Positions 9,835 to 17,898 of a DNA stretch of 64,000 bases are shown piece by piece; position 1 is the stretch's first letter; every line of letters starts with the position of its first letter. The stretch spans positions 6,167 through 70,166 of the forward strand of contig FR895428.1 of assembly GCA_000435595.1 (NCBI GenBank), in the 5' to 3' direction. The notes under the pieces are model-generated. The model worked only from the letters and a program-made list of their open reading frames with translations, had not been told where the DNA came from and ran no database searches. This DNA comes from Firmicutes bacterium CAG:882. Its GTDB lineage: Bacteria > Bacillota > Clostridia > Lachnospirales > Lachnospiraceae. The position numbers and the translations under genes were made by a program.

Positions 9835-11135
9835 ACGCTCCTCCACTGTGCTATCCGTTCATATATTTCCAACATATTTTCAGCATTCGTTCTTCGATTA
9901 AAAAGCTGCTCCGCGTGGAGTAATGCCGCATTCGTCATCGCATGAAGTGCCGCCGCATCGCTCTCCTGCATATCGAATATCTTCATGACATAGTACGCGA
10001 GCATATATGGCGCGTCATGCTGGTACACATAACCCTCGACCTCATTTTTGAGCATATTGCCGACACCGCCGACAAGCGAGGACACACATGGCACGCCAAG
10101 CATCATCGCCTCTCCGAGTGAGTTAGGCGAATTTTCGATTGATGAAGGCGACACGAACACATTGCTCTTAAGGTACTGCTCCTTCATCTGCTCCGGCTTA
10201 AGCGGAGGCAGAAAATCCACACATTCCGAAAGCTTATATTTCTCTATAAGCTTCGCCAGATAACGTTGATAACTCTTCTGTCTCAGCTTATTTTTTATAC
10301 CTGAATTGTTAAGCTTCACCCCTCCTGCAACCTTAAGTCTCACATCCGGATAAAACTTTCTTATATCATCAAGCGCCTCGAGCATATAGTGAAGCCCCTT
10401 TATCGGATAATAGCCCTGCGACACAAATATGGTATGCTTATCACATTTTTCAGCACTCCATCGGCTTCCATCATAGAAATCTTTTCTGAGTATCTCGCTG
10501 CAGTAATGGTACTCCGCACCGGGATTGATAAGCCTCGTACTTATGTTATCCCAATCGGTCCTTCCGATTATATGACCGGCACCTTTTATGGTTTCCTTCT
10601 CAAGTCTGCCCCTCTTATAATATTTCTTTCTGTCAAAAAACAGATTATCGAGCTTAAGTATATCCCTCAAAGTGAAACCATATCTCACACCGATTGGAAG
10701 GTCAGCCATATAATGTCTCGCATATACGCTTGTGAGCCCCTGAATTGACACCACGGTCTTTGCGGGATTATTAAATGCTCTGACCATCGCACATGCATGG
10801 TCATACTCTGTTCCGGCAATATGTACCACATCCGGATTAACCTTTTTTATAATATCCTTAAGTCCGGCTTCAACATTCGGATTGTATTTGTACGGCTTGT
10901 CCTCCTCCTTATAAAATCCATAAAAGGAATTGCCGTCAAGCTCCCCCTCAATCGTCTCCCTGCTGCTAAACTGCGGGAAGGCTATAGCGAGCTTTAAATC
11001 TGCGCCCTTCTCATTTACAAGTTCCATGAGCGAATTGTACAATCCGTCAATCCACCCCTCCTTTACCTGCAAGGGAAGCCCTGCCTTCTCACATAAAGCC
11101 GGAATCGGAGCATTTATAAGCCACAATACCTTCAT
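9831..11135 (-). CDS. Glycosyltransferase family 4 (GT-B fold)
   Basis: A 434-residue protein without a membrane segment. The N-terminal half is the acceptor-binding Rossmann domain (MKVLWLINAPIPALCEKAG; VHIAGTEYDHA). The C-terminal half is a GT1-type nucleotide-sugar domain, with FVSQGYYPIKGLHYMLEALD near residue 235 and the E-x7-E-like motif SPSSIENSPNSLGEAMMLG near 335. It probably transfers one sugar from a nucleotide donor to a growing surface glycan at the cytoplasmic face. The start ATG at 11133-11135 has GGAG eight bases upstream. The 3' end is coupled (ATGA) to the first of the two large membrane proteins, which points to one glycan pathway. Confidence 0.92.
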   Translation of the reverse strand: MKVLWLINAPIPALCEKAGLPLQVKEGWIDGLYNSLMELVNEKGADLKLAIAFPQFSSRETIEGELDGNSFYGFYKEEDKPYKYNPNVEAGLKDIIKKVNPDVVHIAGTEYDHACAMVRAFNNPAKTVVSIQGLTSVYARHYMADLPIGVRYGFTLRDILKLDNLFFDRKKYYKRGRLEKETIKGAGHIIGRTDWDNISTRLINPGAEYHYCSEILRKDFYDGSRWSAEKCDKHTIFVSQGYYPIKGLHYMLEALDDIRKFYPDVRLKVAGGVKLNNSGIKNKLRQKSYQRYLAKLIEKYKLSECVDFLPPLKPEQMKEQYLKSNVFVSPSSIENSPNSLGEAMMLGVPCVSSLVGGVGNMLKNEVEGYVYQHDAPYMLAYYVMKIFDMQESDAAALHAMTNAALLHAEQLFNRRTNAENMLEIYERIAQWRSV

Positions 11136-11189
11136 ATTTATATCTCCTCTTCTCTGAGTGCTGCCACACGCCCGTACTCATTTATATCG

Positions 11190-12602
11190 TTATCTGAAAT
11201 CAAACTTACTGCTCGTGTATGAGCTCCAGTCAATCGGCTCAATCATGGTCGGATTGTAGAGAAGAAGCACCGTGTCAGGCTTCGACTCCTCGATATAGCT
11301 CTTGATGCTACCCGTAAAGTCGGCTACATCCACAAGCTCCACCGTTCCGTACTGCTGTGCAAAATACGGTGCAAAGATATTTCCGAAGGAATCCCTCAGA
11401 ATAAGAATCTTCTTGTCGGGATTTGCTGCGTTCTCATTCTCTATCACCGCAACATATCTTCTGAGTGTTACATACGCGCTGTAGGCATCCATCTCATAGT
11501 AATCCGTGATTTTAAGCTTGTCGTAATCTATGAACACTTCGTCAAATGTCCCCGTCACATCAAGCTGCTTCTCAGGCATTACAAGGTGAAAGGTCATGCC
11601 ATTGTTCGGGTACATTATCTCAAAATCCTCAGGCGAAGCCTTGCTTAACGTAACTCTTCTTCCGTAGCTTCCGAGGAATGTCTTTTCATATATTTTGCTC
11701 GTGTAATTATTGATGTCAAAAAGCTCAGGCGTGTACTCGTAGCCGTAGAACTCGGAGAGCTTCTCCGCCACACGTCCGCTGCCCCAGATAGCCGCTCTCG
11801 CATTCCAGTGATGGTCGGTGCGGTAGAACATGTCATAGTGGCTTAAACCATCCTCCTTCTCACATGCGCGCAGGTCGATATAATCGATGCCGCTCTTCTC
11901 AAAGCTCTCAAGAAGTCTGTCCGCGTTGTCATTAGTAGCATCGGTTATTCCGAGCGGAAGCTCCGTGTCATCCGTATCGATGAGGAAAGGCACCATGACA
12001 TACATAAGGTTGATGTTCCTCTCCGCAAGGAAATCCCTGAACCCTGCGGTGCTGTCCGTTATCTCCGAAATGACCGCATCGCTTCTCTCAGGGCTTATAC
12101 AGGTGAGATAACCGTTTTTGAGTGTGATAACCGCATCGTAATCCTCCTCCTGAACCTGCCAGCCGATAATCGCCTCATAACCTGCCGCAAGCTCCGTAAG
12201 CTTCGTCTGAACCGGGAGTCCTTCGGTGGCATACCACTCAACCTGTGCCTTTACTTTGCTGACCAAGCCGTTATATTTCTCAAGCAGGCTCTTATTCTTA
12301 CTTATATTGACATATATATCCTCCTGTGCGTAAGGATATATGTCCGCCCAATCTATTGTAATTGAACCGCTCGTGTCATCACCTGTATCAACGTCATTGT
12401 CATCTTCAAGAAAAAAAGCCACAACAGGATTATATATTCCGAGCTTCTCATATACCACATTCTTAATCACAATTCGAATCAGAATGAATATAAGCATCAA
12501 AAACAGAATACCGACACAGCACATCGCTGTTATGCGGTAACCCTTTCCCATATTCTGTCCCTGCTTTTCCTTTGTATCATTATTAATACTATTATTTTTC
12601 AC
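11190..12602 (-). CDS. DHHW family protein (AlgJ/AlgX-like acyl-transfer partner)
   Basis: A 470-residue protein with one N-terminal membrane segment (residues ~26-48) and a large extracytoplasmic SGNH-like domain. The defining motif is YRTDHHWNARAA near residue 265; a serine block (LILRDSFGN) lies near 400. Proteins of this type accept acyl groups passed across the membrane by an MBOAT partner and transfer them to an exported glycan. The partner is the gene immediately upstream, whose stop lies 12 bases before this start. I chose the GTG at 12600-12602 because an AAGGGGAG sequence lies six bases upstream; an internal ATG at 12551 has a weaker site. Confidence 0.9.
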   Translation of the reverse strand: MKNNSINNDTKEKQGQNMGKGYRITAMCCVGILFLMLIFILIRIVIKNVVYEKLGIYNPVVAFFLEDDNDVDTGDDTSGSITIDWADIYPYAQEDIYVNISKNKSLLEKYNGLVSKVKAQVEWYATEGLPVQTKLTELAAGYEAIIGWQVQEEDYDAVITLKNGYLTCISPERSDAVISEITDSTAGFRDFLAERNINLMYVMVPFLIDTDDTELPLGITDATNDNADRLLESFEKSGIDYIDLRACEKEDGLSHYDMFYRTDHHWNARAAIWGSGRVAEKLSEFYGYEYTPELFDINNYTSKIYEKTFLGSYGRRVTLSKASPEDFEIMYPNNGMTFHLVMPEKQLDVTGTFDEVFIDYDKLKITDYYEMDAYSAYVTLRRYVAVIENENAANPDKKILILRDSFGNIFAPYFAQQYGTVELVDVADFTGSIKSYIEESKPDTVLLLYNPTMIEPIDWSSYTSSKFDFR

Positions 12603-12614
12603 GGCAGTCTCCCC

Positions 12615-14021
12615 TTAGAAATTAAGATAAATGAACGGATTGTAGGTCGCCTTGATACATATAAGAAGTGACACCACAAACACAAGCACCATGCAGACGG
12701 ACGCAAGCACATTCTTGACCACAGGCTTATTTTCAAGCAATACTCCGATCTTCTTTACGACAGGGAAGGAAAATAAAACCGCTGCAGCAAACACGACCGC
12801 CGAGTTCTTTATACACTCCACAAATGTAGCATCTGCCAATCCGGTTGCGCCTATTCCAAACATGTTACCCATATACCTCACGGCTGCCGTAATACTGTCA
12901 GCTCTAAACAGCACCCACCCGAGTATAACAAAAAACATCGTGTATACATGCATATACCAGCCGTTCTTCTTATGAAAACCGGTAAGCTTCTCAAACATCA
13001 GAAGTACGAAGTAGAGAAGTCCCCAGCCTATGAATGTCCAGTTAGCGCCGTGCCACACACCCGTCAGGAACCACACGACGAATATGTTCCATATATTTCT
13101 GCCCTTGCTCACCCTGTTGCCGCCAAGCGGTATATACACATAATCGCGGAACCATGTGCTGAGTGTGATATGCCATCTTCTCCAGAACTCGGTTATCGAC
13201 TTCGATATATAAGGGAAATTAAAATTCTCAAGGAAATGGAAGCCGAACATTCTTCCGAGTCCTATTGCCATATCCGAGTATCCCGAAAAGTCAAAATATA
13301 TCTGAAGTGTATACGCAATCGCTCCGAGCCATGCCATCGCAACCGACATTCCGCCCTCCGTCGCAAATGCAATATCCGCAACCTTTCCGACATAGTTGGA
13401 TATAAGTATCTTCTTGCCAAGTCCAACGACGAATCGTCCGAAGCCTTCAGCAAAATCGTACTTATTCTCAACGCGGTTCTCTATCTCGTCCGCAACCGTC
13501 TCATACCTCACAATCGGACCGGCAATCAGCTGTGGGAACATCGACACATAAAGTCCCACATACATAATGTTCTTCTGAACATTCGCCGTGTCATAATATA
13601 CATCAAACACATACGACATAAGCTGAAACGTAAAGAACGAAATTCCTATCGGAAGTGCTATATTCACTACGATACTGTCATTGTTGAGCAGATAACCTAT
13701 ATTTTTAGTCACAAATGTAAGGTACTTAAAAACAAACATGAGCCCTAAGTTATACACGACCGAGAGGAGCATTCCCGCTTTCATTCCATTCGTGCTTCCT
13801 TTTTTTCTCATGCTGTCAACCATAAGCCCGAACGCCCAGTTAACAATAATGGACAATATCATAAGGAACACGAACACCGGCTCACCCCAGCCGTAGAAAA
13901 AAAGGCTCGCAATGAGAAGTACTATATTACGAAAACCTCTCGCCTTGACAAAAGGGTTATAATAAACCGCAACCACAACCGGCAGAAATAAAAACAAAAA
14001 TACTGTTGAAGAAAAAACCAT
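12615..14021 (-). CDS. MBOAT family O-acyltransferase (AlgI/DltB-like)
   Basis: A 468-residue polytopic membrane protein, the usual length for AlgI/DltB-type enzymes. Family blocks are visible: FFYGWGEP near residue 45, PIGISFFTFQLMSYVFDVYY near 135, FPQLIAGPIVRY near 175, FDFSGYSDMAIGLGRMFGF near 245, and the catalytic-histidine region LTGVWHGANWTFIGWG near 335. It moves acyl (probably acetyl) groups from the cytoplasm to the outside for transfer by the DHHW protein next door. A longer reading frame upstream is not coding in character; the ATG at 14019-14021 with AAGGA upstream gives the normal MVFSSTVFLFLFLP start. It is the first gene of the operon and has a good promoter at 14106-14134. 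Confidence 0.93.
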   Translation of the reverse strand: MVFSSTVFLFLFLPVVVAVYYNPFVKARGFRNIVLLIASLFFYGWGEPVFVFLMILSIIVNWAFGLMVDSMRKKGSTNGMKAGMLLSVVYNLGLMFVFKYLTFVTKNIGYLLNNDSIVVNIALPIGISFFTFQLMSYVFDVYYDTANVQKNIMYVGLYVSMFPQLIAGPIVRYETVADEIENRVENKYDFAEGFGRFVVGLGKKILISNYVGKVADIAFATEGGMSVAMAWLGAIAYTLQIYFDFSGYSDMAIGLGRMFGFHFLENFNFPYISKSITEFWRRWHITLSTWFRDYVYIPLGGNRVSKGRNIWNIFVVWFLTGVWHGANWTFIGWGLLYFVLLMFEKLTGFHKKNGWYMHVYTMFFVILGWVLFRADSITAAVRYMGNMFGIGATGLADATFVECIKNSAVVFAAAVLFSFPVVKKIGVLLENKPVVKNVLASVCMVLVFVVSLLICIKATYNPFIYLNF

Positions 14022-14105
14022 CGAAATATATTCCTTTCTTAGAGCTTGCCAACCGCCGCTTAACCTGTCGTCATCCTGCGGTAAAATCTGCCCACTTTGC
14101 AACAA

Positions 14106-14134
14106 ATTATACCCTATTTCCGAATATTTGGCAA
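14106..14134 (-). promoter_or_regulatory. Promoter of the MBOAT-to-MoxR operon
   Basis: Minus strand: TTGCCA at 14129-14134, a 17-base spacer and TATAAT at 14106-14111, placed ~85 bases before the MBOAT start. It lies directly after the hydrogenase terminator, so the operon has its own start. Confidence 0.75.
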
Positions 14135-14137
14135 CAT

Positions 14138-14169
14138 AAAAGAGACTGCAGCCACCATGCCGCAGTCTC
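14138..14169 (-). terminator. Rho-independent terminator of the hydrogenase operon
   Basis: Perfect 8-bp stem GAGACTGC (14162-14169) with GCAGTCTC (14142-14149), a 12-base loop, then TTTT on the minus strand. It begins ~25 bases after the hydA stop codon. Confidence 0.85.
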
Positions 14170-14193
14170 CTTGAAATCATTTTTATTCTGTTT

Positions 14194-15936
14194 TTAGAAC
14201 TCGAGCTGGTCAACCGCGCGGTACTTGTGGTCCGTGTGAAGAAGATGATGTGACACAGGTGACAGCGGTTTTCCAAAGTATTCCTTGTAAATGGTATGGA
14301 TCTCAGGATTGCAATGGCTGAAACGTATCTGCTTGTTCTTATCAAGCTTATATAATTCTTTTGCCCTGTCTGCCGCCATCTCAACGCCGTCATGAATAGG
14401 CTGTCCGCCTCCGCCTACACAGCCTCCCGGACATGCCATAACCTCAACAAAATCATATGCCGCATCGCCATGCTTAATTGCCTCAAGAAGCTTCCTTGCA
14501 TTACCGAGTCCGTGCACTGTTGCCGTCTTTACTTCGGTTCCGCCCACATCAAAGGTTGCCTCCTTCCAAGGACCGTCGCCCAGACCTCTCACTACCTCAA
14601 AGGCGTCCGGCTCAGGGTTCTTTCCCGTCACGAGGTTGTATGCGGTACGAAGTGCTGCCTCCATAACTCCGCCCGTGGCTCCGAAGATAACTCCGGCTCC
14701 TGAATACTCGCCGAGCGGTGAGTCGAACTCGACCTCGTCAAGTGCCATAGGATATACGCTCTCAGCGCGTATCATGCGCACAAGCTCTCTTGTCGTGATG
14801 ACAATATCAACATCCTGTCCGTAGCCCGCATCAGCCATCTGAGGCAATGCCGCCTCGGCTTTTTTGGATACACAAGGCATGATTGATATGGAACATATTC
14901 TCGCCGGGTCAATGTCAGCCTTCTTGGCGAAGTATGATTTTGCCACGGCTCCAAACATCTGTTGCGGCGACTTAGCCGTCGAGAGATGGTCAACGAACTC
15001 CGGATACTGCGACTTCACAAAGCGTACCCAGCCCGGGCAGCATGATGTGAACATCGGGAACTTGTTGAGATTTCTCTTTTTAAGCTTATCTACGAACTCC
15101 GTTCCCTCCTCCATAATTGTCAGGTCTGCCGAAAAGTTCGTATCAAACACATAGTCAAAACCCATGTGCTTAAGCGTAGCCGCAAGTCTCTTCTCTGTCG
15201 CCTCAGCCTTAGTCATGCCAAGCTGCTCTCCCCATGCCGCACGCACCGATGGAGCCACCTGAACAACCGTAATCACATCCGGATCATTGAGTGCCGCAAA
15301 CACCTTATCCGTGTCATCTCTCTCCCGGAGAGCCCCGACAGGACAATGTGTTATGCACTGTCCGCATATGGCACAGTCAGCATTCTCTATGGCTCTGTTG
15401 CCTGATACATTGACCGTGGTTCTGCTTCCTGTATTGACAACATCCCACACACTTAAGCTCTGTACCTTATCGCATATCTGGATGCATCTCATGCACTTGA
15501 TACACTTGGTATTATCCCTTATAAGAGGAAAATCCATATTCCATGCTGTCTTTTCAAGCTCCTCGCGAAACGGAACATCTATTATTCCAAGATTATTTGA
15601 TATCGACTGAAGCGAACAGTTGCCGCTTCTCACACAGGTTGCACAATGTCCGTCATGCTGCGAGAGGATAAGCTGCACATTCATCTTTCGTATCTCTCTT
15701 ACCTTAGGAGAGTTGGTATATATTTCCATGCCCTCCTCAACCTTATTGTTGCAGGCCGTTATAAGCTTATCCTTACCTTTAAGCTCCACAACGCATACAC
15801 GACATGCCGCTATTTCATTGATTTCCTTCAGATAGCAAAGATGAGGAATATTGATACCTATGCTGGCAGCCGCATTCATTATTGTTGTTCCCTCAGGAAC
15901 GCTTACTTTTCTGTTATTAATTGTAAGATTTACCAT
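14194..15936 (-). CDS. hydA: [FeFe] hydrogenase catalytic subunit (NAD(P)H-linked, group A type)
   Basis: A 580-residue soluble enzyme. Domains in order: a [2Fe-2S] ferredoxin domain (cysteines in LCYLKEINEIAACRVCVVEL, residues ~34-50), a His-ligated cluster (HDGHCATCVRSGNCSLQ, ~94-110), two [4Fe-4S] clusters (CIKCMRCIQIC and CAICGQCITHCPVG, ~140-205), and the H-cluster domain. The H-cluster domain has all three binding loops: TSCCPGW, MPCVSKKAEA and MACPGGCVGGGGQP. The C terminus ends with SPVSHHLLHTDHKY. It reduces protons to H2, or oxidises H2, with electrons exchanged through the partner flavoprotein. The start ATG at 15934-15936 overlaps the end of the partner gene by 7 bases. HydE/F/G maturases are not in the window. 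Confidence 0.95.
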   Translation of the reverse strand: MVNLTINNRKVSVPEGTTIMNAAASIGINIPHLCYLKEINEIAACRVCVVELKGKDKLITACNNKVEEGMEIYTNSPKVREIRKMNVQLILSQHDGHCATCVRSGNCSLQSISNNLGIIDVPFREELEKTAWNMDFPLIRDNTKCIKCMRCIQICDKVQSLSVWDVVNTGSRTTVNVSGNRAIENADCAICGQCITHCPVGALRERDDTDKVFAALNDPDVITVVQVAPSVRAAWGEQLGMTKAEATEKRLAATLKHMGFDYVFDTNFSADLTIMEEGTEFVDKLKKRNLNKFPMFTSCCPGWVRFVKSQYPEFVDHLSTAKSPQQMFGAVAKSYFAKKADIDPARICSISIMPCVSKKAEAALPQMADAGYGQDVDIVITTRELVRMIRAESVYPMALDEVEFDSPLGEYSGAGVIFGATGGVMEAALRTAYNLVTGKNPEPDAFEVVRGLGDGPWKEATFDVGGTEVKTATVHGLGNARKLLEAIKHGDAAYDFVEVMACPGGCVGGGGQPIHDGVEMAADRAKELYKLDKNKQIRFSHCNPEIHTIYKEYFGKPLSPVSHHLLHTDHKYRAVDQLEF

Positions 15937-17765
15937 ATGGCTGCTCTGCCTCCCTTGAACTTTCCGTATCCGAAGTGGTCACATCTTAGGCATCTTCCCG
16001 CCTCCTGACATGCCTCCTCCTCGCTCATACCGCACTCAAACGGATTGAAGGTGCACTTGCGCTCACCTGCCTCTTTCTCCGAGAGATTTACTCGTCCGCA
16101 TGCCGGCTTATCATCAAGACTTGCCGAAGGAATCTCAACATCAACACTGATAAGATGATGATAGCCCAGATACTCATCAATATTCGCTGCAGCGACCTTG
16201 CCTGCAGCGATTGCACGAATAACCGTTGCCGGTCCCGTTACACAGTCGCCACCCGCAAATACGCCGGGAAGATCGGAAATCTCACTGTCTGCCATTGCCT
16301 TTATATTGCCTCGCTTGACCGGAATACCTGCCTCCTCAAAATGTCTTGTCTCAATGCCCTGACCTATAGCTACAATGACGATATCACAAGGTATTCTCAC
16401 TTCATCCTTTGACGAATCAACAGGTCTTGCCCTGCCCCACGCGTCAATCTTTCCGATTATCTGAGGCTTAGCCCAGAGAGCCTTTACATTGCCGTCCTCG
16501 TCAGCCTCAATTCTCACAGGCGCATGAAGCTCATAGAGCTCGCAGCCCTCCTCTAAGGCACCGTCAACCTCCTCCGGGAGTGCAGTCATATCAAGCTTGC
16601 GCCTTCTGTATGCAATAATTGACTTCTTTGCTCCGAGTCTTACTGAGGAACGCACACAGTCCATTGCGACATTTCCGCCGCCGATTACAACAACCGTCTT
16701 TCCCGTAAAATCAGGCATGTTTTCGTGTCCTATATCATTCAAAAGTTCAACAGCCGATATTACCCCCTTGCTGTCCTCGCCTTCAATCCCTACCTTTTTG
16801 TCCTGATGCGCACCGATGGCAATATACACTGCATCATACTCCTCACGGAGCTGCTTTATCGTGATTCCCTCGCCTATCTTTGTGTTATATCTGACTTCAA
16901 CTCCCGTTGAAAGAATAGCATCTAAATCCTCCTGCAGTCTCTCTCTCGGGAAGCGGTAATTAGGGATTCCGTATCTTAACATACCGCCAAGCATAGGCTT
17001 CATCTCGTATACTACACATTTATGTCCCATAAGAGACAGGAAGTACGCCGCCGAAAGTCCTCCCGGACCACCCCCGACTATGGCAACTCTCTTTCCTGTC
17101 GGCTCACCGCACTCAGGCACAGGCACCTTGCCTGCATGATCGACCGCAAACCGCTTAAGTCCTCTGATGTTTATGGAGCTGTCAATCATGTTACGTCTGC
17201 ATCTTGCCTCACATGGGTGCTCACATATAAGTGCACATGCCGTAGGAAAAGGATTGTCCTTGCGGATAAGCTTTACCGCATCCGCATATCTTCCCTCACC
17301 GACAAGTGCAACATATCCCGGAATATCCACTCCGGCAGGACACAATGCCACACAAGGTACAGGCTGAGTAATGTGATATGTACACTTTCCGGTCTTTATG
17401 TGCGCTATATAGTCATCCTTGAAGCCTTCAAGCCCACGCATAACCATTCCTGCCGCCTCATAACCGATTGCACAGTCAGCAGAATTATTGATATCCTTCG
17501 CAAGCTTCTCGATGGTATCGAGAGTGTTCATATCCGCCTTACCGTCAAGGACATCCGATATAAGGTTGGCAAGCTGTCCCAGACCTACACGGCAGGGAAC
17601 ACATTTACCACATGTCTGTGCATGGCACAGTCTGAGGAAGTTGAGCGCAAGGTCGACCGGACATATTCCGGGAGGGCTCGCAACAATCATACGCTCAAGA
17701 TCCTTATACAGACTCTCTACAGTCTGTCCTGCCACATTAGCAGTGGCAATCTTAAGTCTGCTCAT
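15930..17765 (-). CDS. Hydrogenase partner: NuoF-type Fe-S domain fused to GltD/NfnB-like FAD-NAD(P) oxidoreductase
   Basis: About 611 residues. Residues ~20-110 match only the C-terminal NADH_4Fe-4S domain of NuoF/HydB (CGKCVPCRVG plus a distal Cys). Residues ~125-210 form a GltD-like double cluster domain (CVALCPAGVDIPGY, CEHPCEARCRR). Then follow an FAD-binding motif (VAIVGGGPGGLSAAYF), a second nucleotide site (VVVIGGGNVAMDC) with the YRRRKLDMTALPEEVDGA signature, and AGGDCVTGPATVIRAI near the C terminus. It carries electrons between NAD(P)H and HydA, possibly with bifurcation; that part is inference. The normal FMN/NADH domain of HydB is absent. The start ATG at 17763-17765 has GGAG eight bases upstream. 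It is first in the operon, before hydA. Confidence 0.88.
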   Translation of the reverse strand: MSRLKIATANVAGQTVESLYKDLERMIVASPPGICPVDLALNFLRLCHAQTCGKCVPCRVGLGQLANLISDVLDGKADMNTLDTIEKLAKDINNSADCAIGYEAAGMVMRGLEGFKDDYIAHIKTGKCTYHITQPVPCVALCPAGVDIPGYVALVGEGRYADAVKLIRKDNPFPTACALICEHPCEARCRRNMIDSSINIRGLKRFAVDHAGKVPVPECGEPTGKRVAIVGGGPGGLSAAYFLSLMGHKCVVYEMKPMLGGMLRYGIPNYRFPRERLQEDLDAILSTGVEVRYNTKIGEGITIKQLREEYDAVYIAIGAHQDKKVGIEGEDSKGVISAVELLNDIGHENMPDFTGKTVVVIGGGNVAMDCVRSSVRLGAKKSIIAYRRRKLDMTALPEEVDGALEEGCELYELHAPVRIEADEDGNVKALWAKPQIIGKIDAWGRARPVDSSKDEVRIPCDIVIVAIGQGIETRHFEEAGIPVKRGNIKAMADSEISDLPGVFAGGDCVTGPATVIRAIAAGKVAAANIDEYLGYHHLISVDVEIPSASLDDKPACGRVNLSEKEAGERKCTFNPFECGMSEEEACQEAGRCLRCDHFGYGKFKGGRAAIW

Positions 17766-17843
17766 ACAAAATTCTCCATTCCTCCGGTGCTTCATCACCG
17801 CTTTATTTTCTTACAACCAATACAAATTAACGTACTTGTGTAT

Positions 17844-17873
17844 ATCATAAGTGATTTAACACACTAAAGTCAA
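17844..17873 (-). promoter_or_regulatory. Promoter of the hydrogenase operon
   Basis: Minus strand: TTGACT at 17868-17873, an 18-base spacer, TATGAT at 17844-17849. It is ~80 bases upstream of the start. The spacer holds the imperfect dyad GTGTTAAATCAC, which could be an operator, but it does not convincingly match a Rex site. Confidence 0.65.
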
Positions 17874-17898
17874 CGAAAGATAAATATTAGACAATCTT

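Noticed and set aside
12615..14393. Long N-terminal extension of the MBOAT gene up to 14393
   Set aside because: The extra ~124 residues run through the promoter and the hydrogenase terminator and look non-coding; the normal family start is at 14021.
17844..17873. Rex redox-repressor site at the hydrogenase promoter
   Set aside because: Only an imperfect GTGTTAAATCAC dyad is present; the second half of the TTGTTAA-N4-TTAACAA consensus is missing.
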